The translations under genes and the position numbers were made by a program. Below, piece after piece: positions 30,606 through 39,674 of a DNA stretch of 59,936 nucleotides. Positions within the stretch are counted from its first letter, which is position 1. Every line of letters starts with the position of its first letter. Location of the stretch: positions 1 through 59,936 of the forward strand of contig JANQJR010000051.1 in NCBI GenBank assembly GCA_028281525.1, given 5' to 3'. The stretch comes from Magnetovibrio sp. Its GTDB lineage: Bacteria > Pseudomonadota > Alphaproteobacteria > Rhodospirillales > Magnetovibrionaceae. The notes below the pieces were generated by a model. The model did no database searches, was not told where the DNA came from, and saw only the letters and a program-made list of their open reading frames with translations.

Positions 30606-31604
30606 ATGGATATCCGAAATGGTTTCCCCGACACCGTCGGCAACACCCCCCTGATCAAACTGCGCGCCGCGTCCGAAGCCACGGGCTGCGACATTTACGG
30701 CAAGGCTGAATTCATGAACCCCGGCGGTTCGGTCAAAGACAGAGCCGCGCTTTTCATCGTGCGCGATGCGGAAGAACGCGGCGTGCTCAAACCCGGCGGC
30801 ACCATCGTCGGAGGCACCGCCGGCAACACCGGCATCGGCCTGGCCCTGGTGGGCAACGCCTTGGGCTATAAGTCGGTGATCATCATCCCCGACACCCAAA
30901 GCCAGGAAAAGAAGGACACGCTCAGGCTCTGCGGCGCGGAGCTGATCGAAGTCCCTGCCGTGCCCTACAAGAACCCGGACAACTACGTCCACGTGTCGGA
31001 GCGCAAGGCCCAGGAACTGAACGACCAGGAACCCGGCTCCGCCATCTGGGCGCAGCAGTTCGACAATGTCGCCAACCGCCGCGCCCACATCGAGGGCACC
31101 GCGCCGGAGATCTGGGAGCAAACCGACGGCAAGGTCGACGGCTTCGTCTGCGCAGTAGGCACCGGCGGCACGCTGGCGGGCGTTGCCATGGGCCTCAAAG
31201 AGCGCAATCCAAACATCGTCGCGGCGCTGTCCGACCCCATGGGCTCGGCGTTGTTCGGACACTACAAGCACGGCGAATTGAAGGCCGAAGGCGGCTCCAT
31301 CACCGAAGGCATCGGCCAAGGCCGCATCACCGCCAATCTGGAAGACGCACCGATCGACGACGCGTTCCAGATTTCGGATCAGGAAGCCTTGCCGATCGTC
31401 TTCGATCTGCTGAAGCATGAAGGTTTATGCTTGGGCGGCTCCAGCGGCATCAACGTCGCGGGCGCGATCCGTCTCGCCAAACAAATGGGGCCGGGGCACA
31501 CCATCGTCACGGTGCTGTGCGATTTCGGCACACGCTACCAATCCAAACTGTTCAATCCGGAATTCCTCAAATCGAAGGATTTGCCCGTTCCGAACTGGCT
31601 CTGA
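30606..31604 (+). CDS. cysK: Cysteine synthase (O-acetylserine sulfhydrylase)
   Basis: PLP enzyme making L-cysteine from O-acetylserine and sulfide, 332 residues. The PLP Lys44 lies in 'MNPGGSVKDRAA', the substrate loop is 'GTAGNTGIGLAL', and the phosphate loop is 'GTGGTLAG'. The sequence resembles the 330-340-residue alphaproteobacterial subgroup. A terminator follows. It sits some 2.2 kb from sulfurtransferase sseA, also a sulfur-metabolism gene. Confidence 0.92.
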   Translation: MDIRNGFPDTVGNTPLIKLRAASEATGCDIYGKAEFMNPGGSVKDRAALFIVRDAEERGVLKPGGTIVGGTAGNTGIGLALVGNALGYKSVIIIPDTQSQEKKDTLRLCGAELIEVPAVPYKNPDNYVHVSERKAQELNDQEPGSAIWAQQFDNVANRRAHIEGTAPEIWEQTDGKVDGFVCAVGTGGTLAGVAMGLKERNPNIVAALSDPMGSALFGHYKHGELKAEGGSITEGIGQGRITANLEDAPIDDAFQISDQEALPIVFDLLKHEGLCLGGSSGINVAGAIRLAKQMGPGHTIVTVLCDFGTRYQSKLFNPEFLKSKDLPVPNWL

Positions 31605-31635
31605 GTTCCCCAAACCATCACCAACGCAAATCGTC

Positions 31636-31660
31636 ACCGGCTCCGCCCTGGCCGGTTTTT
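31636..31660 (+). terminator. Terminator of cysK
   Basis: Stem ACCGGC/GCCGGT with a nine-base loop followed by TTTTT, 31 bases after the stop. Confidence 0.75.
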
Positions 31661-31796
31661 GGTGAAACGAATCACTACTTTTGGTGTTATTTGTTAATTA
31701 TAAAACTGTTATGAGTTGCGAATCGATCTCGATCATGATGTAATGATGCCCTCGCGTCCGGCATATCACTCAGACATAGCGCGCAGGGGGGATACG

Positions 31797-33161
31797 ATGA
31801 CGGACAAGCCCGGAAAAAAAGCCAAGGCCCGCGCAAAACGCTCCCCCTCTTCCACGCGCAAGCGCAGCCAAAAATCCAAACGCCCATCGCTGAGCGAATA
31901 TACCGCAACCGATCAAGAACGCCTGAACACATTGTTCGGGCAAATGGAGGCGTTTTCCTTTCCGGACCTGCCCAAGCTGCCCGATCCTGAGATCCTGGAC
32001 CCACGCAACAAGGACATCTCCCGGGACGCCGCCCTGATTGCGCGCTACGGCCAGACTGAAGCCCTGCACTTTTCCCGCGATCCCAACGTCAAGGGGGTCG
32101 GCCTGGGCTTGCGCCGACGTCACGGTAAACAGACGGACGAGTTGTGTCTGGTGGTGATGGTGGAGAAAAAACTCCGCCCCCGCGACGTACCCAAGAAGTG
32201 TCTGTTGCCGACCCACATCACGTGCGAAGGGCGGGACTTCCGCGTCGACGTTCAAGAGTTCCCCAATCTGGATTTCCGCTTCATGCACCATTGCCCGCGC
32301 TACCCACGCATCACCGGTGGCTGTTCGGGATCCGCCATATCCGTCGAAGGCGGCGATCCGTGCGCGGGCGGCACCTTGACCGGCACATGGCGCGCCCAAT
32401 CGGGCAGCCGTCAGCGCGGCATGACCTGCTGTCACGTATCCTTAGGCTTTGGCATTGACGCCTTTTTGGCCAATCTGCCGATGAGCTTGTTGTGGCTGTT
32501 CGATTCCCCCAGCGGCGCGGACATCATCGCGTCCGACGCCATACAGCAAGGCCAAAACCTCCACCGTTTGATGAGCATCGATACCCCCTGGCCGATCCTG
32601 GTGCCGTTTCCCATGCCGGTCCCGATACTGGGCGGGGCCTTCGCCTTCATCCTTGTCGATGCCGCCGCGGGCGCCATCCGCCCGCAAGCTATTCCCCCCT
32701 TCGCGGGACGTCCCTTTAGCTTTTCCCCAACGCCGCCCCACAATCCGCCGGTACGCGGCTCCATCACCCAACAGCGCATTCGCAGCGCGCGCGTCGCCTT
32801 GCCAGGCATGGACGTCACCAAGGTCGGACAGACGACGGGGCAAACGTGGGGAAGCGTCGCGCTGTCCTTCGTGCAATTCTTCCTGCCGGTCCCGCTGGGT
32901 CCTTTCCCCTTGCTGATCATTTTCGACCAGATCATCAGCACCATGGACATCGGGCCGGGCGATTCCGGTGCGGCGCTGACCACCGACGACATGAATTACC
33001 TGGGCCATTGCTGGGCCGGTTTGCCGTTCGGTGTGCGCACGGGCGTGTCCCCGGCCAATCCCGGCGCGCTCTGCCCGATCACACCCAACGACGTGGTGCC
33101 GCAAACCCTTTCGACCCCGTACTACTGGACGGAACTGCTGATGAACCTGGATCACAGCTAA
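31797..33161 (+). CDS. Trypsin-fold serine protease-like protein, unusual family
   Basis: 454 residues from ATG 31797, which follows AGGGGGG; a start 27 codons upstream is unlikely. Residues 1-35 are Lys/Arg/Ala/Ser-rich. 'NVKGVGLGLRRRHGKQTDEL' with 'CLVVMVEKKL' resembles the N-terminal module of bacterial Nal1-like proteases. His213 in 'MTCCHVSLG' and Ser390 in 'IGPGDSGAALTT' are the probable His and Ser of the triad. A long hydrophobic Pro-rich stretch ('WPILVPFPMPVPILGGAFAF') lies between them. No signal peptide is seen. The next gene starts 39 bases downstream and is probably co-transcribed. Confidence 0.7.
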   Translation: MTDKPGKKAKARAKRSPSSTRKRSQKSKRPSLSEYTATDQERLNTLFGQMEAFSFPDLPKLPDPEILDPRNKDISRDAALIARYGQTEALHFSRDPNVKGVGLGLRRRHGKQTDELCLVVMVEKKLRPRDVPKKCLLPTHITCEGRDFRVDVQEFPNLDFRFMHHCPRYPRITGGCSGSAISVEGGDPCAGGTLTGTWRAQSGSRQRGMTCCHVSLGFGIDAFLANLPMSLLWLFDSPSGADIIASDAIQQGQNLHRLMSIDTPWPILVPFPMPVPILGGAFAFILVDAAAGAIRPQAIPPFAGRPFSFSPTPPHNPPVRGSITQQRIRSARVALPGMDVTKVGQTTGQTWGSVALSFVQFFLPVPLGPFPLLIIFDQIISTMDIGPGDSGAALTTDDMNYLGHCWAGLPFGVRTGVSPANPGALCPITPNDVVPQTLSTPYYWTELLMNLDHS

Positions 33162-33200
33162 GGGACACCGCCCGTACCACCGCAACAAGGAGTTGACGTC

Positions 33201-33746
33201 ATGCCCGCGAAAAAAACCGCAACCCGCAAAACCGCTGCGAAATCGTCGGCACGCGCCCGCACCGATGTCCGCGACAAGCCCAAGGATATCCCGTGTTGTT
33301 GCGGACCCAAGGTGCTGTTGTCCGGCGGCACCTCCGTGAGCGGCTTCGCGCTGAGCAACAAGGAAGAAGAAGACGAACACCTGCAGGTGCGGGCCGACGC
33401 CAACGCCACGGTCACACGCAACACCAGCGCCGACGGCTCGGGCGGCAGTCAGCTCAGCACCCGCCTGCGCAAGGATATCGACGCGGTGGTGCTGTTGAAA
33501 ACGTTCCGCTTCAAATGGAATGTCGACAGCCGCTGCCAGCCGCTTGAAGTCACCGTCGACGTGCAAGGCGACGTCAACGCGCACATTGATTGCGCCGAGC
33601 AATCCGACGTGATCGAACTGTCACTGAAGAGCTTCCTGGGCCACGATCAAATCAACGCCGATGTCAGCACCGCCACCATCACCGTGACCGCGACCGAAAC
33701 CTGCACCAACCTTTACGACACCTGTTCGCTCACCCTTGAAGTCTAG
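33201..33746 (+). CDS. Unknown protein, probable partner of the upstream protease
   Basis: 181 residues, family not recognised. An AAGGAG ribosome site precedes ATG 33201. Residues 1-25 are Lys/Arg/Ala/Thr-rich like the protease N-terminus. 'DIPCCCGPKVLLSGG' has three adjacent Cys. The rest looks like beta strands with spaced Cys residues ('DSRCQPLEVTVDV', 'HIDCAEQ', 'ETCTNLYDTC'). No catalytic motif or membrane segment. Candidates are a protease substrate, inhibitor or targeting factor, but nothing in the sequence decides between them. Confidence 0.75.
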   Translation: MPAKKTATRKTAAKSSARARTDVRDKPKDIPCCCGPKVLLSGGTSVSGFALSNKEEEDEHLQVRADANATVTRNTSADGSGGSQLSTRLRKDIDAVVLLKTFRFKWNVDSRCQPLEVTVDVQGDVNAHIDCAEQSDVIELSLKSFLGHDQINADVSTATITVTATETCTNLYDTCSLTLEV

Positions 33747-33846
33747 GGGCTACCCCCGAGCCACACCCCCGTCTGCCTCCATCTGGACGGCGGCAAGAGG
33801 GCTTGATAATGTCCGCGCCAATCCATAAACGGCAAAGGCATAAATA

Positions 33847-34704
33847 ATGAAATTCAAAAACCCCGAAGCGCTGGTCACCGGCGAATGGCTGGAGGCGCAC
33901 TTGGACGCGCCGGACGTGCGCGTGGTCGACGCCACCTACCACCTGCCCCATGACGACCGCGATGCCTATGAGGAATGGACCTACCGCCACATCCCCGGCG
34001 CGGTGCACTTCGATATCGACAAGATTTGCGATAGCGACACGGACCTGCCGCACATGCTGCCCAGCGGGGAACAATTCTCCTCGGCCGTGCGCAAGCTGGG
34101 CCTCGGCGACGGATCGAAGATCGTCATCTACGATTCAAACGGCGGCTACATGGCGGCGTGCCGGGTGTGGTGGATGTTCCGCCTGTTCGGGCATGAGGAC
34201 GTGTGCGTGTTGGACGGCGGCCTGATCCGCTGGGCCAAGGAACGCCGCCCGCTGGAATTCGATGAGCCGCAGATCCAAGAACGCCCTTTCACCGCGCGCC
34301 AGAACAACGCCATGGTCAAGACCAAGCAACAGATACTCGACAACCTGGAAAGCCAGACGTTCCAGGTCATCGACGCGCGCAACGAAGGCCGCTACAAGGG
34401 CGTCGATCACGAACCGCGCCCGTCGGAGCGCCTGGGCCATATTCCCTGTTCGATCAATGTGCCGTTCACCCACATCACGCCGCCCTCAAAAGACTTCACC
34501 TTCCGCGAACCGGACGACATCTGCGAGCTGTTGAACGGCGCGGGCGTGGACATGGGCAAACCCGCCGTGGTGAGCTGCGGGTCGGGCGTGACGGCCTGCG
34601 TGGTGGCGTTCACGCTCTATCTTCTGGGCAAGGAGGACGTCGCCGTCTACGACGGCTCCTGGGCGGAATGGGGCAACGATCCGGACGTGCCGATCAATCG
34701 CTAG
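33847..34704 (+). CDS. sseA: 3-mercaptopyruvate sulfurtransferase
   Basis: Two-rhodanese-domain enzyme transferring sulfur from mercaptopyruvate to thiol acceptors, 285 residues. The catalytic Cys244 lies in 'CGSGVTACVVA', and the CGSGVT loop marks mercaptopyruvate rather than thiosulfate specificity. The N-terminal inactive rhodanese domain begins 'LVTGEWLEAHLDAPDVRVVDATYH'. It is followed by a terminator shared with the convergent small gene. Confidence 0.93.
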   Translation: MKFKNPEALVTGEWLEAHLDAPDVRVVDATYHLPHDDRDAYEEWTYRHIPGAVHFDIDKICDSDTDLPHMLPSGEQFSSAVRKLGLGDGSKIVIYDSNGGYMAACRVWWMFRLFGHEDVCVLDGGLIRWAKERRPLEFDEPQIQERPFTARQNNAMVKTKQQILDNLESQTFQVIDARNEGRYKGVDHEPRPSERLGHIPCSINVPFTHITPPSKDFTFREPDDICELLNGAGVDMGKPAVVSCGSGVTACVVAFTLYLLGKEDVAVYDGSWAEWGNDPDVPINR

Positions 34705-34734
34705 GGTCGGATCGTAGCGCCAGCGCCTCTAACG

Positions 34735-34770
34735 AAAAAGCCCCGGCGGTGCGGCCAGGGCTTTTGTTTT
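34735..34770. terminator. Bidirectional terminator between sseA and the 91-residue gene
   Basis: AAAAGCCC pairs with GGGCTTTT around a GC-rich loop. A T run follows on the plus strand and an A run precedes it, so it can serve both convergent genes. Confidence 0.75.
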
Positions 34771-34786
34771 GAGATCATCGCAACCG

Positions 34787-35062
34787 TCAGCGCAAACTGT
34801 CCAGGTTCGCCGTCAACGCGGTGCGGATACGTTTGATTTCATCGGAAAGCTTGTGCGCTTTATCGCGGTCTTCGGCGCACACCTGATCGTAAGCGACCGA
34901 AGCGCAGCGCTCACGCTCTTCCAACAGCGCTTCGATGATCGCGGCCTCGATCGCTTTGATCACTTCCTCATCGTGACCCGCGCAAGACACATCGAGAATC
35001 TTCTGCACCTTGTCCTTGGCTTCCTCCGCGCGTTGACGCAGGCTCTTGTGCGGTACGCTCAT
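34787..35062 (-). CDS. Hypothetical helical protein
   Basis: 91 residues, almost entirely predicted helix ('KSLRQRAEEAKDKVQKIL', 'DEEVIKAIEAAIIEALLEERERCA'), with no domain I recognise. It begins 21 bases after the aapP stop on the same strand and could be the last gene of the aap operon. It ends at the shared terminator. The coding pattern is regular and the start has a GGGGAA site, so it is probably real. Confidence 0.7.
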   Translation of the reverse strand: MSVPHKSLRQRAEEAKDKVQKILDVSCAGHDEEVIKAIEAAIIEALLEERERCASVAYDQVCAEDRDKAHKLSDEIKRIRTALTANLDSLR

Positions 35063-35083
35063 CTGATTCCCCTTTTCCCCATC

Positions 35084-35839
35084 TTAGTGATTCAGAATCT
35101 GGCTCAGGAACAGCTTGGTGCGGTCGTGTTGCGGGTTGTCGAAGAACTCATGGGGTTCGTTCTGTTCGACGATCTGGCCCGCGTCCATGAAGATCACCCG
35201 GTTGGCGACCAGTTTGGCGAAACCCATTTCGTGGGTCACGCACAGCATGGTCATGCCTTCGTTGGCAAGCTCCACCATGACGTCGAGCACTTCCTTGATC
35301 ATTTCCGGATCCAGCGCCGAGGTCGGCTCGTCGAACAGCATGATCTTCGGCGACATACACAGCGAGCGCGCGATCGCCACGCGCTGCTGTTGACCGCCCG
35401 AAAGCTGGCCGGGATATTTTTCGGCCTGTTCGGGAATCTTGACGCGTTCCAGATAGTGCATGGCGACGTCCTCGGCCTCGGCCTTGGGCATCTTGCGCAC
35501 CCAGATGGGCGCCAGCGTGCAGTTTTCCTTCACCGTCAAATGCGGGAACAGGTTGAAGTGTTGGAAGCACATGCCGACTTCGCGGCGCACTTCGTCGATG
35601 CGCTTCAAGTCCTCGGTCAGTTCGATTCCGTTGACGATGATCTGGCCCTGCTGGTGTTCCTCCAGACGGTTGATGCAGCGGATCATGGTCGACTTGCCGG
35701 AACCGGACGGGCCGCAGATGACGATGCGTTCACCCGGCGTGACGTCGAGATTGATGTCCTTCAAGACGTGGAATTCACCGTACCACTTGTTGACGCCAAC
35801 CAGTTGGACGGCCAGTTCGTTTGATGTTGCGTTATCCAT
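35084..35839 (-). CDS. aapP: General L-amino acid ABC transporter, ATP-binding protein
   Basis: ATPase of the AapJQMP importer, 251 residues. Walker A '[13 protein letters not shown]', signature '[13 protein letters not shown]', Walker B '[15 protein letters not shown]', and the switch His in 'VTHEMGFAK'. This is the polar amino-acid subfamily (GlnQ/HisP type). It is the fourth gene of the operon. Confidence 0.95.
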   Translation of the reverse strand: MDNATSNELAVQLVGVNKWYGEFHVLKDINLDVTPGERIVICGPSGSGKSTMIRCINRLEEHQQGQIIVNGIELTEDLKRIDEVRREVGMCFQHFNLFPHLTVKENCTLAPIWVRKMPKAEAEDVAMHYLERVKIPEQAEKYPGQLSGGQQQRVAIARSLCMSPKIMLFDEPTSALDPEMIKEVLDVMVELANEGMTMLCVTHEMGFAKLVANRVIFMDAGQIVEQNEPHEFFDNPQHDRTKLFLSQILNH

Positions 35840-35857
35840 AGTCCTAACCTTCGCTGA

Positions 35858-36958
35858 TTAGCGTTTGTGTCCGGTGTGGAGTTTCTTTTCCAGCTTGATC
35901 GAATAGCGCGACATGCCGAAGCAGAAGATCCAAAAGCAGGCCGCCGCGAAGACGTAGCCCTCGGTCGCCACTGCCCCCCATGCCGGGTCGGTGATGGCGG
36001 CTTGCACCGTCGCCAGGATATCCAACAGCCCGATGATCAACACCAGCGTGGTGTCCTTGAACAACGCGATGAAGGTGTTGACGATGCCGGGGATCACCAG
36101 CTTCAGGGCTTGCGGCAGGATGATCAGCCCCATCATTCTCCAATAGCTCAAGCCCAACGCCTGGGCGGCTTCGTACTGGCCACGCGGAATGGCCTGCAGA
36201 CCGCCACGGATGACTTCGGCCATGTAGGCCGACTGGAACATGGTGATGCCGATCAAGGCGCGCAGCAGCTTGTCAAAGTTCACGCCTTCCGGCAGGAACA
36301 ACGGCAACATCACGGATGACATGAACAAAACGGAAATCAGCGGCACGCCGCGCCACAGTTCGATGAAGGCGATACAGAAGGTGCGAATCACCGGCATGTC
36401 GGAACGCCGCCCCAATGCCAGCACAACGCCGAACGGCAACGCCGCGACGATGCCCACGTAAGCGATCATCAGCGTCAGCGCCAGCCCGCCCCACTTTTCG
36501 GTTTCCACGTGCTCCAAGCCGAACGATCCGCCCGCGATCAGGAAGTAGCAAATCACCGGGAACCCCGTCAGGGAGAAAACGCCGAGCGGCAGTTTGTACG
36601 GGAACTTCTCGAAGAACTGCGGCCCGAAGGACAGCACCAACAGCAAGAAGCAGATATCCAACCGCCAGGTTTCAGTCGCGGGATAACTGCCGTACGTGAA
36701 AATTTCGATGCGGTTGACGACAAACGTCCAGCATGCGCCGGTTATGCCTTCGCAGGCGGTCTTGTCGTCGCCGGTGAACACGGCGGAGAAAAACGCCCAG
36801 TCCAAGGCCGGCACCAAGGTCGTATACAAGAGATACAGCACCGCCAGCGTCATGACGGAATTCAGCGGCGAGGAAAACAGGTTTTCCCGAAGCCAGCCGA
36901 CGAAACCGGTGGTCGCGACGGGCGGCGGCAAATCGGGAAGCGGTTTGAATTCTTTCAT
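35858..36958 (-). CDS. aapM: General L-amino acid ABC transporter, permease AapM
   Basis: Inner-membrane permease, 366 residues, longer than Gln/His-type permeases as is usual for AapM. The EAA motif is 'QYEAAQALGLSYWRMMGLIILPQAL' near the C-terminus, and the N-terminal third holds extra helices and a periplasmic loop with Cys residues ('DDKTACEGITGACW'). It follows aapQ by 12 bases. Confidence 0.94.
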   Translation of the reverse strand: MKEFKPLPDLPPPVATTGFVGWLRENLFSSPLNSVMTLAVLYLLYTTLVPALDWAFFSAVFTGDDKTACEGITGACWTFVVNRIEIFTYGSYPATETWRLDICFLLLVLSFGPQFFEKFPYKLPLGVFSLTGFPVICYFLIAGGSFGLEHVETEKWGGLALTLMIAYVGIVAALPFGVVLALGRRSDMPVIRTFCIAFIELWRGVPLISVLFMSSVMLPLFLPEGVNFDKLLRALIGITMFQSAYMAEVIRGGLQAIPRGQYEAAQALGLSYWRMMGLIILPQALKLVIPGIVNTFIALFKDTTLVLIIGLLDILATVQAAITDPAWGAVATEGYVFAAACFWIFCFGMSRYSIKLEKKLHTGHKR

Positions 36959-36970
36959 CGGTTCACTCCC

Positions 36971-38152
36971 CTATCTCTCGACCAAGGCCATTCTCTTGTT
37001 GAACCAGTTCATGAACGCCGAAATCGACAGGCTCATGGTCAGGTACACCGCCATGGTCATGGCGACGATTTCGACCGCTTGGCCGGTCTGGTTCAGGGTT
37101 GTGCCCATGAACACGCCGACCAAATCGGGATAGCCGATCGCGGTCGCCAACGACGAGTTTTTCGCCAGGTTCAAATATTGCGACGTCAACGGCGGAATGA
37201 TGATGCGCATGGCCTGCGGAATGATGACCAAGCGCAACGTCGGGCCGTGGCGCAATCCCAGGGCATGCGCGGCCTCGGTCTGGCCGTGGCTGACGCCCTG
37301 GATGCCGGCGCGTACGATTTCGCCGATGAACGCGGCCGTGTACATGGTCAGCGCCAACCAGAGCGCGATCAGTTCGGGAATGATGGTGATACCGCCTTGG
37401 AAGTTAAAGCCCCTGAGCGCCGGATAATCGAACGACATGGGCGCGCCCAACAGATAGAACACCACCAACGGCACTACGATGATGAGCCCGACGCCGGACC
37501 AAAACACGGGGAACTGCTGGCCGGTTTGGTCCTGGCGTTTGTGCGCCCAACGGGCCAGGAAAACCGTGGCGACGATCGCCGCGAAGAAAAGCAGCATGAC
37601 GATGCCGAAGCCGCTTTCCGGGACCGGGCCGGGCACGTAGAAACCGCGCGCATTGAGAAAGAAGCTGTCGGCGAAATTGAAGCTCTGGCGTGGATGCGGC
37701 AAGGTTTGCAGCACCGCGATGTACCAGAAGAAAATCTGCAGCAGCAATGGCAGATTGCGCAGCACTTCCACGTACACGGTGGCGATTTTGGCGATCAGCC
37801 AGTTGTGGGACAAGCGCGCCACGCCCAAGATAAAGCCCAGGATGGTCGCGGCGATGATGCCCAGAAAAGAAACCAACAAGGTGTTGAGCAACCCGACCAG
37901 GAACGTCCGCCCATAGGTGTGCGTCTCGTCGTATTCGATCAGCGACATCAAGATGCCGAAACCGGACGTTTCACCCAGGAATCCAAAACCGGTGGTGATG
38001 CCCCGGCGTTCCATGTTGGTCATCGTGTTGTCGAAGAGGTACCAGATGGAACCGACGATCAGAACCGCCGCGATCACCTGGAACGCGATGGAGCGGAACG
38101 TGGGATCGTTCCAAATCGCCGTTTTGCTTTGCGTGCGTTCTGGGTCCGCCAT
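36971..38152 (-). CDS. aapQ: General L-amino acid ABC transporter, permease AapQ
   Basis: Inner-membrane permease pairing with AapM, 393 residues. The EAA loop is 'GQTEAAHALGLRHGPTLRLVIIPQAM'. The length and the large loop between the first two helices are typical of AapQ. It is preceded by a hairpin that separates it from aapJ. Confidence 0.94.
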   Translation of the reverse strand: MADPERTQSKTAIWNDPTFRSIAFQVIAAVLIVGSIWYLFDNTMTNMERRGITTGFGFLGETSGFGILMSLIEYDETHTYGRTFLVGLLNTLLVSFLGIIAATILGFILGVARLSHNWLIAKIATVYVEVLRNLPLLLQIFFWYIAVLQTLPHPRQSFNFADSFFLNARGFYVPGPVPESGFGIVMLLFFAAIVATVFLARWAHKRQDQTGQQFPVFWSGVGLIIVVPLVVFYLLGAPMSFDYPALRGFNFQGGITIIPELIALWLALTMYTAAFIGEIVRAGIQGVSHGQTEAAHALGLRHGPTLRLVIIPQAMRIIIPPLTSQYLNLAKNSSLATAIGYPDLVGVFMGTTLNQTGQAVEIVAMTMAVYLTMSLSISAFMNWFNKRMALVER

Positions 38153-38243
38153 GAGCGCGAGTCTCCCGTCCCCGTTACGCTCGCCAACACCTTCCCGTCC
38201 GCAGCATCAGCAAGCGTGAATATTCAAACAGGCAAAAACCGAA

Positions 38244-38271
38244 CCGGCCATGCCCCAAGGGACATGGCCGG
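38244..38271 (-). terminator. Intercistronic hairpin between aapJ and aapQ
   Basis: Nine-base perfect stem CCGGCCATG/CATGGCCGG with a ten-base loop. In minus-strand sense TTCGGTTTTTG follows. Partial termination or 3' stabilisation here would give more binding protein than permease, a common design in ABC importer operons. Confidence 0.7.
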
Positions 38272-38285
38272 ATCAGTCTCAAGAT

Positions 38286-39299
38286 TTAGCGGACCGGCGG
38301 GGCGTACAGAATGCCGCCTTTGTTCCACTGCGCATTCAAGCCGCGGGAGATGGCCAACGGCGTGTTCGGGCCGACGTTGCGGTCGAACATTTCCGCGTAG
38401 TTACCCACCTGTTTGACGGCATTCAACGCCCAGTCGGCGCTGAGCCCCAGTTTCGCACCGGCGTCGCCTTCAGTACCCAACAAACGCTTGACGCCTGGAT
38501 TGGTGCCCGCCGCCATCTGATCGGCGTTGGCGGAGGTCACGCCCATTTCTTCGGCGTTGATCTGAGCCATCAAGGTCCATTTCACGATGTTGAACCAAGC
38601 GTCGTCACCCTGGCGGACAACCGGACCCAGCGGTTCCTTGGAGATCACTTCCGGCAGCACCATGGCGCTGTCCGGATTGCCCAGCTTGGAACGGATGGCG
38701 TAAAGCTGCGATTGGTCGGACGTCAAGATGTCGCAACGCGCAGCTTCGAAGCCTTCGCGGGTTTGGTCGGACGTGTCGAACACGACCGCCGAATACTTCA
38801 TGCCATGTTCACGGAAGTAGTCGGCCAGGTTCAGCTCGGTGGTGGTGCCGGCCTGGATGCACACGGATGCGCCATCCAGTTCCAAGGCGCTCTTCACGCC
38901 CAAGGCCTTTTGCACCAGGAAGCCCTGACCGTCGTAATAGTTCACGCCGGCAAAGTTCAGACCCAGCGAGGTATCGCGGGTGTGAGTCCACGTGGTGTTG
39001 CGCGACAACATGTCGATTTCACCGGACTGCAGAGCGGTGAAACGTTCTTTGGCGGTCAGCGGCACGAAACGCACCTTGTTGGCGTCACCCAACACGGCGG
39101 CCGCCACAGCGCGGCAGGTGTCGACGTCGAGACCGGTCCAGTTGCCTTTTTCGTCTTGCAGAGAGAAGCCGGGCAGACCCGTGCTCACCCCACAGGACAA
39201 GGAGCCCCGTTTTTGCACATCTTCAAGCGTGCCAGCCGAAGCGGACGTAGCGATCATTGCCGCAGCAACGGCGCCCAATACGGTAATGGTTTGTTTCAC
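38286..39299 (-). CDS. aapJ: General L-amino acid ABC transporter, periplasmic binding protein
   Basis: 337 residues with a signal peptide (cleavage probably after 'SASA', residue 22). 'VQKRGSLSCGVSTGLPGFSLQDEKGNWTGLDVDTCRAVAAAVLGD' is the lobe-1 signature of polar amino-acid binding proteins. GGAGG sits eight bases before ATG 39299. It is first in the operon and probably the most expressed gene. Confidence 0.95.
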   Translation of the reverse strand: MKQTITVLGAVAAAMIATSASAGTLEDVQKRGSLSCGVSTGLPGFSLQDEKGNWTGLDVDTCRAVAAAVLGDANKVRFVPLTAKERFTALQSGEIDMLSRNTTWTHTRDTSLGLNFAGVNYYDGQGFLVQKALGVKSALELDGASVCIQAGTTTELNLADYFREHGMKYSAVVFDTSDQTREGFEAARCDILTSDQSQLYAIRSKLGNPDSAMVLPEVISKEPLGPVVRQGDDAWFNIVKWTLMAQINAEEMGVTSANADQMAAGTNPGVKRLLGTEGDAGAKLGLSADWALNAVKQVGNYAEMFDRNVGPNTPLAISRGLNAQWNKGGILYAPPVR

Positions 39300-39674
39300 G
39301 GTCGTTTCCTCCGATTTTCCCTATTCAGCATTTTATGTCATCGAAAGCCTTGCACTTTCGGATGTTTGAAGCAGGACCCCCGGTTCCCCAACCGTTTTGC
39401 GCACGCAAAGGAGCCCGTCTCGCACCAGATGGTTCAAAGGCGTAACACGAATGTTTCAGACACCTCAAGGGCGAATTGTACCGAAACAATCCACAGATAC
39501 GATACGCCATATGAACGAATTCATGTGAAAAGTTTCCGATCCCCGCCGCAAAGCTGGCATCAGATTCCTTTTCGCGTCACACTCTATTGATCTATTTGGG
39601 GTTTGCCGAGCCCCGATGCGAGCAAAAAATGGCCTAAAAAGCGCACAAATCGTACATTAGCAACTGGTGTGGAT
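39300..39674. other. Divergent promoter region between aapJ and metC
   Basis: 375 bases without a gene. It must hold the promoters of both operons. The only structured element seen is an imperfect inverted repeat CATATGAA-N4-TTCATGTG at 39508-39527, a possible operator. No -35/-10 pair was assigned. Confidence 0.4.

Noticed and set aside
34702-34712. CTAGGGTC at the sseA stop resembling the end of element A
   Set aside because: Only eight bases agree and no matching second end or interior is found, so it is not called as an element remnant.
36509-38416. 635-codon plus-strand frame opposite aapM and aapQ
   Set aside because: Rich in His/Arg/Gln/Asp and crosses two genes and their boundary; typical antisense artefact.
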